Shown piece after piece: positions 37,892 to 46,582 of a DNA stretch of 64,000 nt; position 1 is the stretch's first letter; each line of letters opens with the position of its first letter. Location: the NCBI RefSeq assembly GCF_000732325.1, contig NZ_BBIW01000005.1, forward strand, positions 310,001 through 374,000. The letters run 5' to 3'. The notes below the pieces were generated by a model. The model was not told where the DNA came from, searched no databases, and worked only from the letters and a program-made list of their open reading frames with translations. This DNA is from Paenibacillus sp. TCA20. GTDB taxonomy: Bacteria > Bacillota > Bacilli > Paenibacillales > Paenibacillaceae. The translations under genes were made by a program, and so were the position numbers.

Positions 37892-38461
37892 TTACCTTAT
37901 CGTATTCACCCAATCTTTTACAGTGAGTACTTCTGCTTGATGAGGGAACACCTTTTCCATCAGAACACGATGTACTTCTTCATCTGCATCGATACATGCG
38001 TCAGAGAGCACCTTCAACGTGTAATCTTTATCTGCGGCTTCTCGTAAAGTGGATAGTACAACTCCACTAGTGGCTATACCGGTCAGAATGAGTGTGTCGA
38101 TCTGATTGGACCGAAGAATGATGTCTAGATCACTCCCTGCAAAAGCACTCACTCGAAGCTTGGTCACAACAGGCTCCTTTGGAAGAGGGGTTACCGCTTC
38201 ATGGATGTCCATTGCTTCACTCACAGTTACAGCTCCTGCACGGGCTCTGATTGCCCCGAACATTTTATTCCTTGGACTGATCTCGGGGTAACCCGAACGA
38301 AACGAAACTTTGGCATAGATCACCATGATGTCACTTCTGCGTGCCGCTTCTACAGCCTGCTGGAATGGATACAGCAATTCATTATTGCTAACGTAGCGTG
38401 ACACAATGTTGTTTTGCATATCCATAACAAGAAGTGCGCTTTTGCTCTGTGAAACCGACAT
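37892..38461 (-). CDS. Isochorismatase-fold hydrolase lacking the nucleophilic Cys
   Basis: 189 residues from the ATG at 38461, 8 bases after GGGAG. Fold markers: ALLVMDMQNNIV (Asp), VTKLRVSAFAGSDLDIIL (Lys) and TGIATSGVVLSTLREAADKDY. The position normally held by the catalytic Cys (TGxxTxxCV) is Val here, so it cannot work as a nicotinamidase-type amidase; isochorismatases such as PhzD also lack the Cys, and a hydrolytic or binding role remains possible. Last gene of an operon with an MGT glycosyltransferase and an XRE-AbrB regulator. Confidence 0.82.
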   Translation of the reverse strand: MSVSQSKSALLVMDMQNNIVSRYVSNNELLYPFQQAVEAARRSDIMVIYAKVSFRSGYPEISPRNKMFGAIRARAGAVTVSEAMDIHEAVTPLPKEPVVTKLRVSAFAGSDLDIILRSNQIDTLILTGIATSGVVLSTLREAADKDYTLKVLSDACIDADEEVHRVLMEKVFPHQAEVLTVKDWVNTIR

Positions 38462-38490
38462 GATTGTCATACTCCCTTCCCTACAAAATA

Positions 38491-39672
38491 TCAATAAGCT
38501 GACTGGGCCTGCTCCAGAATAACATTCGCCGCTTCAACCGCTCCTCCTGCATTCCGTAAGGATTTTGATAGCTTCTTCGCGTTTTCCTTATATTTCACAT
38601 TTGTCAGCACCTCGGTTACTGATGCCGCCAGATCTGCTCGCTTCTTCTCTTTCAGCAATACGCCCGCTCCCAGTTCAGCTACCCGATTAGCAACCATTTT
38701 TTGTTCGCTGTGTTGTGGAAATAACACCATGGGAACACCGAAATACAAGCTTTCACTCACACTGTTCATACCGCTATGTGTAATGAACGCATCTGCAGTT
38801 TGCAATACAGAGATCTGATCGACCGTGTTCCTTACAACGAAATTATCAGGAATATTGCCGAGTGATTTAATCTCTGTCTTCTCACCCACGGACATTACAA
38901 CCGTATAATCGGATTTTGCAAATGCGTTGATGCAATTATTATAGAACTCACGATTTTTATTAAGAACGGTGCCGAGGGAAATATAGATTACTTGTCTATC
39001 CTTTATATTGTTCTCCTGTGGTGACAACGTTCTAATGGAAGGACCAACAAAGGCATACCGTTCAGAAAAGGTATTCGCCATCGGTTGAAATTCCTTCGAC
39101 GTGTATACAATTGTGTTAGTATCATTATCGTTTTGAACAATGGATATAAAACTTCTCACATCATAGCCGTGATCCCTAAGCATCTTCATTTTTTTATTGA
39201 TTCGGGGCATACCTAAGACCATCCTCAATAGTTCCCAGAAGCTCCGCTTCATCAGCTTGGCTGTATGTTGATTAAACGCAAAAGTAGTTGTCGAGCATAT
39301 ATAGGGAATTTTTAGTTTATTGGCAAAGAGCTTCCCCCAAAAACATAAAGAATCCGATACAATACAATCGGGCTGATACTCCTGCAATTCCTTGCATACC
39401 TTCGCATCTAAAGCTATGGTCGTATCGGCAACCATTTCAATCAATGCTGCAAAATCTTTGCCGGCCTTGCGATCCAGTTCTTCGGGTGACAGCTTGGGCA
39501 AATATTCATCACAGGCTATAAATGAAGCACCAGCGGCTTGAATCTTCTCTTGAAATTCCAAGAACGAATAATACCATACCTCGTGTCCTCGATTGACTAA
39601 TTCTCTGACAACGGGAAGAGTCGGGTTGGTATGGCCATGAGCGGGTATCGAGAAAAAGACAATTTTGCTCAT
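38491..39672 (-). CDS. MGT-family (macrolide-type) glycosyltransferase
   Basis: 393 residues, GT1 fold. N-terminus KIVFFSIPAHGHTNPTLPVVREL carries the catalytic His of the family (AHGH); the C-terminal nucleotide-sugar site reads FVVRNTVDQISVLQTADAFITHSGMNSVSESLYFGVPMVLFPQHSEQ. These UDP-sugar enzymes glycosylate macrolides, flavonoids and other lipophilic small molecules (YjiC/OleD type). Its ATG overlaps the stop of the XRE-AbrB gene, so translation is coupled. Role inferred as self-protection or detoxification by glycosylation. Confidence 0.92.
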   Translation of the reverse strand: MSKIVFFSIPAHGHTNPTLPVVRELVNRGHEVWYYSFLEFQEKIQAAGASFIACDEYLPKLSPEELDRKAGKDFAALIEMVADTTIALDAKVCKELQEYQPDCIVSDSLCFWGKLFANKLKIPYICSTTTFAFNQHTAKLMKRSFWELLRMVLGMPRINKKMKMLRDHGYDVRSFISIVQNDNDTNTIVYTSKEFQPMANTFSERYAFVGPSIRTLSPQENNIKDRQVIYISLGTVLNKNREFYNNCINAFAKSDYTVVMSVGEKTEIKSLGNIPDNFVVRNTVDQISVLQTADAFITHSGMNSVSESLYFGVPMVLFPQHSEQKMVANRVAELGAGVLLKEKKRADLAASVTEVLTNVKYKENAKKLSKSLRNAGGAVEAANVILEQAQSAY

Positions 39673-40109
39673 TCTATTCCCTCCTCCATGATTTCGGATG
39701 TCCTAATCATCTCTGCAAATTGCAGGAAACCGTCACTTTTCAAAACAGCAATACCTCTCGTTGCGTCTTCTCCCAACACCACCAGCTTATCACCTGCATG
39801 AATTTGATACATTTCTCGTGCCTGCTTGGGAATCACAATCTGTCCTCGTTCTCCTACTTTTACCACACCAAAAAAATGCTTCCCCCTAGGAGCAACCTGG
39901 TCCACCTCTTCTTCGTTCATACTGCGAGAGAGCTGATCCAGTGTGACTTGAAAAATCTCAGAAAGCAATTTGCCTTTATATATATCGGGCACGGCTTCTC
40001 CATTCTCCCATTTTGCTACCGTCTGTCGTGACACATTTACCTTCTCTGCCAATTGTTCCTGGCTTAATTTAAGCTTTTTGCGAAAAGTACGAATATTCAT
40101 ATCAATCAT
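39669..40109 (-). CDS. XRE HTH fused to AbrB domain, regulator
   Basis: 146 residues. N-terminal Cro/C1 HTH (NIRTFRKKLKLSQEQLAEKVNVSRQTVAKWENGEAVPDI) joined by a short linker to a SpoVT/AbrB swapped-hairpin domain (GVVKVGERGQIVIPKQAREMYQIHAGDKLVVLGED). Two DNA-binding domains in one short chain suggest a dimer or tetramer gripping two kinds of site. Start 40109 follows AAGGAG by 9 bases; an ATG at 40118 abuts the site directly. First gene of the operon with the MGT glycosyltransferase and the isochorismatase-fold protein, which it probably regulates. Confidence 0.88.
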   Translation of the reverse strand: MIDMNIRTFRKKLKLSQEQLAEKVNVSRQTVAKWENGEAVPDIYKGKLLSEIFQVTLDQLSRSMNEEEVDQVAPRGKHFFGVVKVGERGQIVIPKQAREMYQIHAGDKLVVLGEDATRGIAVLKSDGFLQFAEMIRTSEIMEEGIE

Positions 40110-40173
40110 ATCTTTCATCTCCTTACAAATTACATCTTAATAGAAGATCTAAGGTGATATCTATCAACGATCT

Positions 40174-40191
40174 TTAACATTTGGTTGTTAA
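40174..40191 (-). promoter_or_regulatory. Dyad upstream of the XRE-AbrB operon
   Basis: TTAACA-TTTGGT-TGTTAA, perfect 6-bp arms, about 65-80 bases before the regulator start. A plausible autoregulatory operator. The rest of 40110-40342 is AT-rich with no convincing gene. Confidence 0.35.
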
Positions 40192-40342
40192 GAATTGTAG
40201 CATTTCCTTTATATTTCTCATTTATTATTCTACCAACCGACCCCACAAGGCTTCGATGATTGAAACTGGTATATTGTAGTACTGGATCGCACAGATATGC
40301 ATAAATCCGCAAACTGGATCATTTAAGCAAGCATTAACAAAC

Positions 40343-40385
40343 AAATAAGCTTCTAATACCTAAGCTAGGCATTAGAAGCTTATTT
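40343..40385 (-). terminator. Terminator of the PadR/YhgE operon
   Basis: A 15-bp perfect stem (40343-40357 with 40371-40385) rich in A/T at its base, giving T-rich tails on both strands. It lies 37 bases past the padR stop. Confidence 0.85.
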
Positions 40386-40421
40386 TAACTTCATATTCAA
40401 TACTGTAAGTCCGTTGGATGA

Positions 40422-40961
40422 CTATACTGCTCCATCTTTAATAAGGGAAATTAATTGTTCGAGCCAATCGGTGGTATGCTTCGTCTTGCTTGATGAATAG
40501 CTGGTCATGAAATCCACAAATCTTTTTTTATGTTCATCTACTTCTAAATACTGCTCAAAATGAGAAATTTGCTCCCAGCGATCTTGATATTTTTGCAGCT
40601 TTTTCTCCAAAATAGCAACAACTTTGTCCCGATCGACGTACTGCAAATTAGCAATGCCAATTGTCATTCCACCCACATGAACCGCATTTTCGAACAACTT
40701 GTAGATTTTCTTGGGGAGCTCCTCCCGGCCCTTGGATGTAATGGCAAACACCTGTTTATCTGGCCGGTGCTCTTCACGAACCACTTCCACGACTTCAATC
40801 AAGCCTTGCTTCGCCAACACTTCAAAGTGATAATACAGCTTGCTTTCGGTTAAGCCTGTAAATTCATCAAATGGAATCGGCTCCGACAGTTGCTTCTTCA
40901 AGAGGTAAGGATAATTATTGCCTTCCATCAGCTTGCTTAGAATATAAATTTGAACTTCCAT
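40422..40961 (-). CDS. PadR-family regulator (long type)
   Basis: 179 residues. N-terminal winged helix (EVQIYILSKLMEGNNYPYLLKKQL, TESKLYYHFEVLAKQGLIEVVEV, KQVFAITSKGREEL) and a C-terminal helical Vir_act_alpha_C-like dimer domain (KVVAILEKKLQKYQDRWEQISHFEQYLE). AAGGAG precedes the ATG by 7 bases. It follows a YhgE/ABC-2-type membrane protein by 50 bases, the usual order for PadR-controlled efflux genes; two TACTC-type dyads stand before the operon. Confidence 0.9.
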   Translation of the reverse strand: MEVQIYILSKLMEGNNYPYLLKKQLSEPIPFDEFTGLTESKLYYHFEVLAKQGLIEVVEVVREEHRPDKQVFAITSKGREELPKKIYKLFENAVHVGGMTIGIANLQYVDRDKVVAILEKKLQKYQDRWEQISHFEQYLEVDEHKKRFVDFMTSYSSSKTKHTTDWLEQLISLIKDGAV

Positions 40962-41011
40962 GCATTAGCTCCTTCAGCATCATTCTCCTTATTGTAGCAG
41001 ATCTTAAACAG

Positions 41012-42211
41012 TCATTTCAAAGCTTTTTTCACATTTGGCTGTACCATTTCTTCCGTTATTGAATCTTGTACCGGTTCATCTACTGCCTTAGACTTATGCA
41101 GGAACGCCACAATCAGCATGTTAATGAGCAGAGCTCCTCCACCTACAGCGGCCATCATCCAGTGATGATACGCGGAGCTGTTATCTGTGAACAGTAGTTC
41201 AAAGTTTGCCTGTACAGCATAGTACATCGGTGAAATATAACTCATCCATTCATAAGGCAGATACATCATATCCCGCGGGATGGTTGCTCCATTAGCAATC
41301 GTTTGAAGGAGTAGAATCGGCATATTAAGTATCATGCCCCCTTCACCTACCAGGAAGATCAAGATCGCCGTGAAGTTGAAGCATACCATATAGTTCAGGA
41401 TTTGGTGACCCCACAGTGTGAAGAATGTGTCTGCTCCGTAATTGTTTACAGCATACGAAATGCCAAGTGCTGCCACAGACGATACTGTTGCAATAAGTAA
41501 AGCGGTAATCTGAACATACAGGAATAAACGCCACTTGCTTGTTGTTCCCCGATTAGCCTTATAGGAGCCGACCAGCTGCATAGCTCCGATCATTGCCCCA
41601 ACATAACCTGCCATTGTCAAAAACATCGGCAGCATATTGTTATGCATTCCTGCAGGAATTTCGTTAATGGTTACGGAGTTTCCGACATAGGTCGTTTCGA
41701 TCTTCTCGGCCATTGCAGCCGCTTGATCCTCCGGAACATTTAACGTCATTAATATATTTTGTGCGGTTTGGGTTGAAAACTGAGTACTTAATTGATTGTT
41801 GATTTCACTGACAATGGATGTCATGGACGAGGAGACGACGGTCGCTCCTGCCGCATTTGTTGTAAAGTCAATGCTGGATGACACATCCCCGCTCTGCAAA
41901 TCCTGTGAGAACGTCTCCGGAATATGAATCACCAGTGCCAGATCATTATCTTCTAACTGAGCTAAAGCCTCTGCATTTGTTAAATTCGTTGAAATCTCTT
42001 CAAATGGCAAATTCTCTTGTAGCTGCTCAGCAATCGTTCCTCCATACTCTCCCGCATCTTCATTTACGATCGCTACCGGGAGTTTATCGATGTTGTTCGG
42101 AATTGCAGTATATCCAGGGAGAAATATTCCCAGCATCGCAACCGCGTAAAAAATCCCCATAAAAATGGCAGCAATCGCTCCTCTTGTTTTTAAAAACGAC
42201 TTAAACTTCAT
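41012..42211 (-). CDS. YhgE/ABC-2-type membrane protein
   Basis: 399 residues. One N-terminal helix (GAIAAIFMGIFYAVAMLGIF), a large extracytoplasmic domain of about 150 residues (KLPVAIVNEDAGEYGGTIAEQLQENLPFE), then five to six C-terminal helices ending before HKSKAVDEP. This is the YhgE/Pip/DUF3533 arrangement, related to ABC-2 permeases but without an ATPase partner. Function is unproven; homologues are linked to drug or solvent tolerance and phage infection. Cotranscribed with the PadR gene. Confidence 0.85.
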   Translation of the reverse strand: MKFKSFLKTRGAIAAIFMGIFYAVAMLGIFLPGYTAIPNNIDKLPVAIVNEDAGEYGGTIAEQLQENLPFEEISTNLTNAEALAQLEDNDLALVIHIPETFSQDLQSGDVSSSIDFTTNAAGATVVSSSMTSIVSEINNQLSTQFSTQTAQNILMTLNVPEDQAAAMAEKIETTYVGNSVTINEIPAGMHNNMLPMFLTMAGYVGAMIGAMQLVGSYKANRGTTSKWRLFLYVQITALLIATVSSVAALGISYAVNNYGADTFFTLWGHQILNYMVCFNFTAILIFLVGEGGMILNMPILLLQTIANGATIPRDMMYLPYEWMSYISPMYYAVQANFELLFTDNSSAYHHWMMAAVGGGALLINMLIVAFLHKSKAVDEPVQDSITEEMVQPNVKKALK

Positions 42212-42242
42212 TTGCTCATCTTCTTCCTTTCAAGTGAAAAAA

Positions 42243-42286
42243 TACTCTCTTATGAGTAGTTTAATAAAAGTACTCTAATCAAAGTA
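42243..42286 (-). promoter_or_regulatory. Paired TACTC dyads, candidate PadR operator
   Basis: TACTCTCTTATGAGTA (42243-42258) and TACTCTAATCAAAGTA (42271-42286): two 16-bp imperfect dyads, starts 28 bases apart, 32-75 bases upstream of the YhgE-type start codon. PadR regulators often bind TACT/AGTA-containing repeats near their own promoter. Confidence 0.45.
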
Positions 42287-42396
42287 TATTACATATTACA
42301 CTCTCTTTTCTAAAAAATCAAACGGTTCCGGGTTTAATCTATCAATGACTGGTTTAAAATACTTGAAAAAATCGAAAAAATGAAAGGATCAATCCT

Positions 42397-43188
42397 ATGT
42401 TAAGGCAACCTAACCTAAAGGGTAAAATTGCGGTAATTACTGGCGCCGGCTCTGGTATAGGTCGTGCAGCAGCTCTGCAGCTCGCGGACGAAGGCGTGAA
42501 GGTATGTCTGTTAGATCTTGATCTGGATCATGTGAACAACGTGAAGGCACATATTGAGGAATCCGGGGGTGAAGCTATAGCTCTCAAGTGCGATATCAAT
42601 TCGACTTATGACATCAAGCAGGGAATTCGCACGGCAAGCGAACATTGGGGAGGACTTGATATTGTGTTTGCCAACGCGGGGATCGCCGGAGAAATGGCTC
42701 CTATTGAAACAATGAATGAGGAGGATTGGGACCGTACAATCCATACCAATTTAAGAGGAACGTTCCTGTCGCTTAAGCATGCCATTCCCTTCATGAAAGA
42801 GCATGGAGGCAGCATTATTATTACAAGCTCAGTTAGCGGTAACCGTATTTTCTCTCAGCCTGGCTATACGGCTTACAGCACGTCTAAAGCGGGACAAATT
42901 GCACTCATGAAGATGGCTGCGCTCGAGCTGGCACAGTACAAAATTCGCGTGAACGCAATATGCCCAGGGGCGATTAAAACCCATATTGGAGATTCCATAC
43001 ACAGCTCCACGGATATCAAGGACATTGAGATCCCCGTCCAGTATCCTGAAGGTGATCAGCCTCTGGAGCATGGACCGGGTCAACCTGAGCAGATTGCAGA
43101 ATTAGTGACTTTCCTCGCTTCCGACTTATCCTCACATATTACCGGAACCGAGATTTATATTGATGGAGCGGAGTCGCTTCTTAAATAA
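42397..43188 (+). CDS. Short-chain dehydrogenase/reductase
   Basis: 263 residues. Classical SDR: IAVITGAGSGIGRAAALQLADEG, LDLDLDH (acidic residue, NAD preference), NAGIAG, Ser in IITSSVSGNR, YxxxK in YSTSKAG, PGAIKT and terminal GTEIYIDGAE. Similar to glucose/ribitol-dehydrogenase-like members, but the substrate is not evident. AAAGGA lies before the ATG. Divergent from the YhgE/PadR operon; no cotranscribed partner. Confidence 0.9.
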   Translation: MLRQPNLKGKIAVITGAGSGIGRAAALQLADEGVKVCLLDLDLDHVNNVKAHIEESGGEAIALKCDINSTYDIKQGIRTASEHWGGLDIVFANAGIAGEMAPIETMNEEDWDRTIHTNLRGTFLSLKHAIPFMKEHGGSIIITSSVSGNRIFSQPGYTAYSTSKAGQIALMKMAALELAQYKIRVNAICPGAIKTHIGDSIHSSTDIKDIEIPVQYPEGDQPLEHGPGQPEQIAELVTFLASDLSSHITGTEIYIDGAESLLK

Positions 43189-43192
43189 ATAT

Positions 43193-43218
43193 AGAAAAAA
43201 AGCCGCCTATTGGCGGCT
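43193..43218 (-). terminator. Terminator of the GH88/DUF2264 operon
   Basis: AGCCGCC/GGCGGCT stem (43201-43207 with 43212-43218), 4-base loop, then T8 on the minus strand. The plus-strand tail is not T-rich, so it mainly serves the minus-strand operon. Confidence 0.82.
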
Positions 43219-43269
43219 GATCGTACAAAAAATGCTACAGGTCGAAATATTTATTTATGTACATAGATC

Positions 43270-44385
43270 TTACCAGAACCTATCTTGTTGCCCCATTAAC
43301 AGCGATATGCCTTCTGTAAAGTAATAGTCCCCGTAGATCAATGGGACATCAATATTACTCTTCCCAGGGTAATGACTCGTTCCGTGTAAGATAAGCCCTT
43401 CCTCTGTCTCCGATTCCCATGCTCCGTATTGGGTATACAAGGAGTAGAGGATTCGTTCTGCACATTTGCGGTACATCTCCGCCTCCAGTCCGTTTACCTG
43501 ATCTGCGATAAGCAGGAGTCCACAGGCGGCACAGGCACTGGCTGAGGAATCTCGAATCGAAGGCACTCCTTCGGGTGAACGGAAATCCCAATACGGAACA
43601 TGATCCTCCGGTAGATTAGCCATAAAGAAATACGCGGTTTGTTTAGCTGCATCCAGATACTCCTGTTTACCTGTATAGTGGTAGCTTAGACTCATTCCAT
43701 ATATCGCCCACGCTGTTCCACGAGACCATGCTGATTCTGGTGCGTACCCTTGTCCTCCCATCACTTCCCGCTTCTCTCCTGTTTCCGGGTCGAATACGAC
43801 AATATGAGCAACCGAGCCATCAGGACGATAAAAATGCTTCAATACCGTATCTGCGTGCTTAATAGCAACATGTTTATACCTTGGATCACCCGTCGACCGG
43901 GATGCCCAGTGTAACAGGGGTAAATTCATCAAGCAGTCAATAATGGCCCAGCCTGCGTTATTCTCTCCATTCCACGCTCGAATGTAATTTCCCTGTACGT
44001 TGAACCTCGCAGCTAGAAGGTTAGCGGCAAGCAGCGCTCTCCGTTTCGAGTCCTCTTCTCCTAGAAGCTTATACCTGGCCCCGCTTGTTAAAGTCCACAT
44101 GAATCCGATATCGTGATCTACCTGATGGGCATCCGTAAGTAATGAATCAAGCTGCCGTTCGCAGGATTCTGCCGTTTCCTTGAGTGCGTCGTCTTTGGTA
44201 TCACGATAAACAAGCCACAGTATGCCTGGCCAGAAGCCGGCGGTCCACCACGAGGCCCGCTCCAGCTGATATTCTCCGTTCACACTTGCATGTGGAAAGC
44301 GGTCTCCAATTCGATGATGAATTCGCTTCACTTTTGTTACCGTTTGATCCCAAGCTTCTTGCACCCAATCCGGTTGAACTGTCAT
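43270..44385 (-). CDS. Unsaturated glucuronyl hydrolase (GH88)
   Basis: 371 residues; an alpha6/alpha6 barrel enzyme close in length to the 377-residue enzyme of Bacillus sp. GL1. The catalytic aspartates are inferred at D92 (HQVDHDIGFMWTL) and D150 (GWAIIDCLMNL); other conserved parts are WWTAGFWPGILW, ESAWSRGTAWAIYGMSL and DSSASACAACGLL. It hydrates the 4,5-unsaturated uronic acid left by polysaccharide lyases, releasing a keto sugar. No signal peptide, so cytoplasmic. Start 44385 follows AGAGGAG. In one operon with the DUF2264 gene, 29 bases apart. Confidence 0.93.
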   Translation of the reverse strand: MTVQPDWVQEAWDQTVTKVKRIHHRIGDRFPHASVNGEYQLERASWWTAGFWPGILWLVYRDTKDDALKETAESCERQLDSLLTDAHQVDHDIGFMWTLTSGARYKLLGEEDSKRRALLAANLLAARFNVQGNYIRAWNGENNAGWAIIDCLMNLPLLHWASRSTGDPRYKHVAIKHADTVLKHFYRPDGSVAHIVVFDPETGEKREVMGGQGYAPESAWSRGTAWAIYGMSLSYHYTGKQEYLDAAKQTAYFFMANLPEDHVPYWDFRSPEGVPSIRDSSASACAACGLLLIADQVNGLEAEMYRKCAERILYSLYTQYGAWESETEEGLILHGTSHYPGKSNIDVPLIYGDYYFTEGISLLMGQQDRFW

Positions 44386-44414
44386 ATTACATGCTCCTCT
44401 CAAGAACTCTATGG

Positions 44415-45554
44415 TTATCCTAATATGGCTTTGTCCAAATATACGTTCCCGCCTGACCAGGCCTTAAGTGACGTCCAATCGGCCTGTCCTTGCCAAAAAG
44501 CAGCGTCAGGTGACAGTCCGAGCGGCAAAAATACAGTCGTGCACAAATATAAACTGCCTGTCGAAATGTAGGCTTCTCCGATATCTGGTTGATGTCCAGC
44601 AAATCCGATTCGAAGCCAGCCGGCATCATCGAAAGTTCCAGGCATCTGTATCTGCCGCTTGATGACCGCTGTAAGCGCACAGCGAACTTGAGCAGGTTCC
44701 AGCTCTTTCGGAAGCTCCTCTCTTAAGGACATTAACGATAAATGCTGAAATGCGCCAAAGCGGTAAGCAAGTGATCGTCCAATAGGCGGGAATGTGCCTT
44801 CTGGGGAAATGAACCGTTCCAATATAGCGGCATAACGTTCAGCTCTCGTTAACACTTTGGCTCGAAGCTCCGCCCAATCTCCATATTGATCTCCAACTTC
44901 ATTTAATATGTCAACTAGCATGGGTTGAATAACAAAGCTATTGTAATAATCCCAGTGAAATGCAGGTCCATCCCCATAAGCTCCATCGCCCATATACCAC
45001 TGCTCATGCTGCCTCAGTGCATAATCCACACGCATCCGATCCCAATCCTCGACTCCCATTCGGAATAAAGCGGTTTCAATTATGGCACTGAACAGCAGCC
45101 AATTACTGAATACAGGACGTATAATGCGAGTTGCTTGCAGTGCGGAGATCAAATTCCGCTTCACTTTTTCATCTAACAACGTATACAGCTCATTAGGAGC
45201 ACGGAGAACCGCGTTCGCAAGAAAGGCAGCATCAACGACGGGCTGTCCGCCTATCGCAAAATTCATAAAGTCTGGTGATTCAGGATCTGTAGCCATATCT
45301 ATGGCACGCCTTGCCATATCGGCCATCTTCGCCCGAATTTCTCCTTCTTCTCCTGTACGCGGGCCGTGCTCAAGCCAAGGTGAAATCCCCGCAAGTGTGC
45401 GCCCGAGTGCTTCTAGATAAGTGTAATCGGATCGATCACGAGCCCTTGCTTCAACAGGCATATCCAACTTCAGCCGACGTTCTGATAATGAATGCAGTAC
45501 AGGATGAACAATGCGAACCAGGGTATCCACCCAATACTTTCGATCGACCGACAT
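44415..45554 (-). CDS. DUF2264 family protein
   Basis: 379 residues, predicted all-alpha and soluble, starting at 45554 after AAGGAGG. Seen: YLEALGRTLAGISPWLE, NFAIGGQPVVDAAFLANAVLRAP, FSNWLLFSAIIETALF, YGDGPAFHWDYYNSFVIQPML and a C-terminal GWLRIGFAGHQPDIGEAYISTGSLYL. The pattern matches DUF2264 (PF10022), an alpha/alpha-toroid fold seen beside uronate and rhamnogalacturonan genes. Activity is not established; a glycosidase or lyase role is inferred from the neighbour GH88 enzyme. Confidence 0.88.
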   Translation of the reverse strand: MSVDRKYWVDTLVRIVHPVLHSLSERRLKLDMPVEARARDRSDYTYLEALGRTLAGISPWLEHGPRTGEEGEIRAKMADMARRAIDMATDPESPDFMNFAIGGQPVVDAAFLANAVLRAPNELYTLLDEKVKRNLISALQATRIIRPVFSNWLLFSAIIETALFRMGVEDWDRMRVDYALRQHEQWYMGDGAYGDGPAFHWDYYNSFVIQPMLVDILNEVGDQYGDWAELRAKVLTRAERYAAILERFISPEGTFPPIGRSLAYRFGAFQHLSLMSLREELPKELEPAQVRCALTAVIKRQIQMPGTFDDAGWLRIGFAGHQPDIGEAYISTGSLYLCTTVFLPLGLSPDAAFWQGQADWTSLKAWSGGNVYLDKAILG

Positions 45555-45672
45555 CGCTGTGGCCTCCTTTTTTAAATCCATGCTTCCTAAAAGAGTATAG
45601 AAGGTTGCCTCTGGCCATTCAATAAACTATAATCATCAAAAACTGACCTATCGTGCTTAGGAGTGCAAACGA

Positions 45673-46455
45673 ATGATTAAGCTGTTATCCTGTGGGTTCC
45701 ATACTATACACCGTGAAGGTATTATACGGAACAGACCCAACGGTTCGGAAAACTACATTTTTGTATTTTTTAATAGTAGAGCGGAAGTGAAGCTGCATGA
45801 CGACACCCTGACGGTAGAGAAGAATACGTTTATCCTCTTTCAACCCCATACCCCCCATTATTATCGCGAGCTTGAAAGCCCGTTTATTAATGACTGGTTT
45901 CATTGTAACGGCGATGGCATTCAGGAATTCCTGCTGGATATCCATTTTCCTGTGGACACTCCGGTTGATGCCTCTGATCCAATGCTGATATCCCGAAGCA
46001 TCATGGAGCTTACGAACCGGCATCGACTTGACGGCCGTCTGCGTGAGCGAATTATTGATAGTGATCTTCGATCTTTTTTCATGAAACTGACAGACCTGCG
46101 GGAACGAACTGCTCCACACCAGCTCCACCATTATTACATCCGATTCACTGAGCTTCGAAGCGAACTGTACCGCAGTCCCCAGAAATATAGATCTGTGCAG
46201 GATCTCGCACTGAGCTTGAATTTGAGTAAATCTTATTTCCAGCACATCTATAAGGAGCTATTCGGATGCTCTGTCATGACCGATATCATCAATGCCAGGC
46301 TGGAGCATGCGAAGTATCTATTAGATCACAGCCAGTGGTCAGTAACTCACATTGCCCATTCCTGTGGTTACGAGAACGATACCCATTTTATGAGACAATT
46401 CAAGAAGTTCATTGGCGTCTCACCAAGGCAATATCGATTCAGAAGCGAAACATGA
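45673..46455 (+). CDS. AraC-family regulator of the GH88 locus
   Basis: 260 residues. N-terminal cupin half (HDDTLTVEKNTFILFQPHTPHYYRELE) and C-terminal double HTH (RSVQDLALSLNLSKSYFQHIYKELFG, WSVTHIAHSCGYENDTHFMRQFKKFIG, SPRQYRF). AGGAG precedes the ATG by 10 bases. Divergent from DUF2264-GH88; it most likely activates that operon in response to an unsaturated uronide. No transporter is encoded beside it. Confidence 0.9.
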   Translation: MIKLLSCGFHTIHREGIIRNRPNGSENYIFVFFNSRAEVKLHDDTLTVEKNTFILFQPHTPHYYRELESPFINDWFHCNGDGIQEFLLDIHFPVDTPVDASDPMLISRSIMELTNRHRLDGRLRERIIDSDLRSFFMKLTDLRERTAPHQLHHYYIRFTELRSELYRSPQKYRSVQDLALSLNLSKSYFQHIYKELFGCSVMTDIINARLEHAKYLLDHSQWSVTHIAHSCGYENDTHFMRQFKKFIGVSPRQYRFRSET

Positions 46456-46497
46456 TTCGACACATCAAGTTTACAGCAGCTTCCTACGGAATATTAA

Positions 46498-46515
46498 AAA
46501 GACCCGAAGAACGGG
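46498..46515. terminator. Short terminator between convergent genes
   Basis: CCCG (46503-46506) and CGGG (46512-46515) around AAGAA; A5 on the left gives a T5 tail on the minus strand and CCGCTTTTC follows on the plus strand. Weak but well placed between the AraC gene and the aldo/keto reductase operon. Confidence 0.5.
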
Positions 46516-46582
46516 CCGCTTTTCTTCAAAGCTCCTTCTACGGGTCGATATTCGCTTCTATGATCATACTCGGCTTCGCTAC

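Noticed and set aside
40130..40312. 60-codon minus-strand frame upstream of the XRE-AbrB gene
   Set aside because: No ribosome site; it covers the promoter/operator region of the operon.
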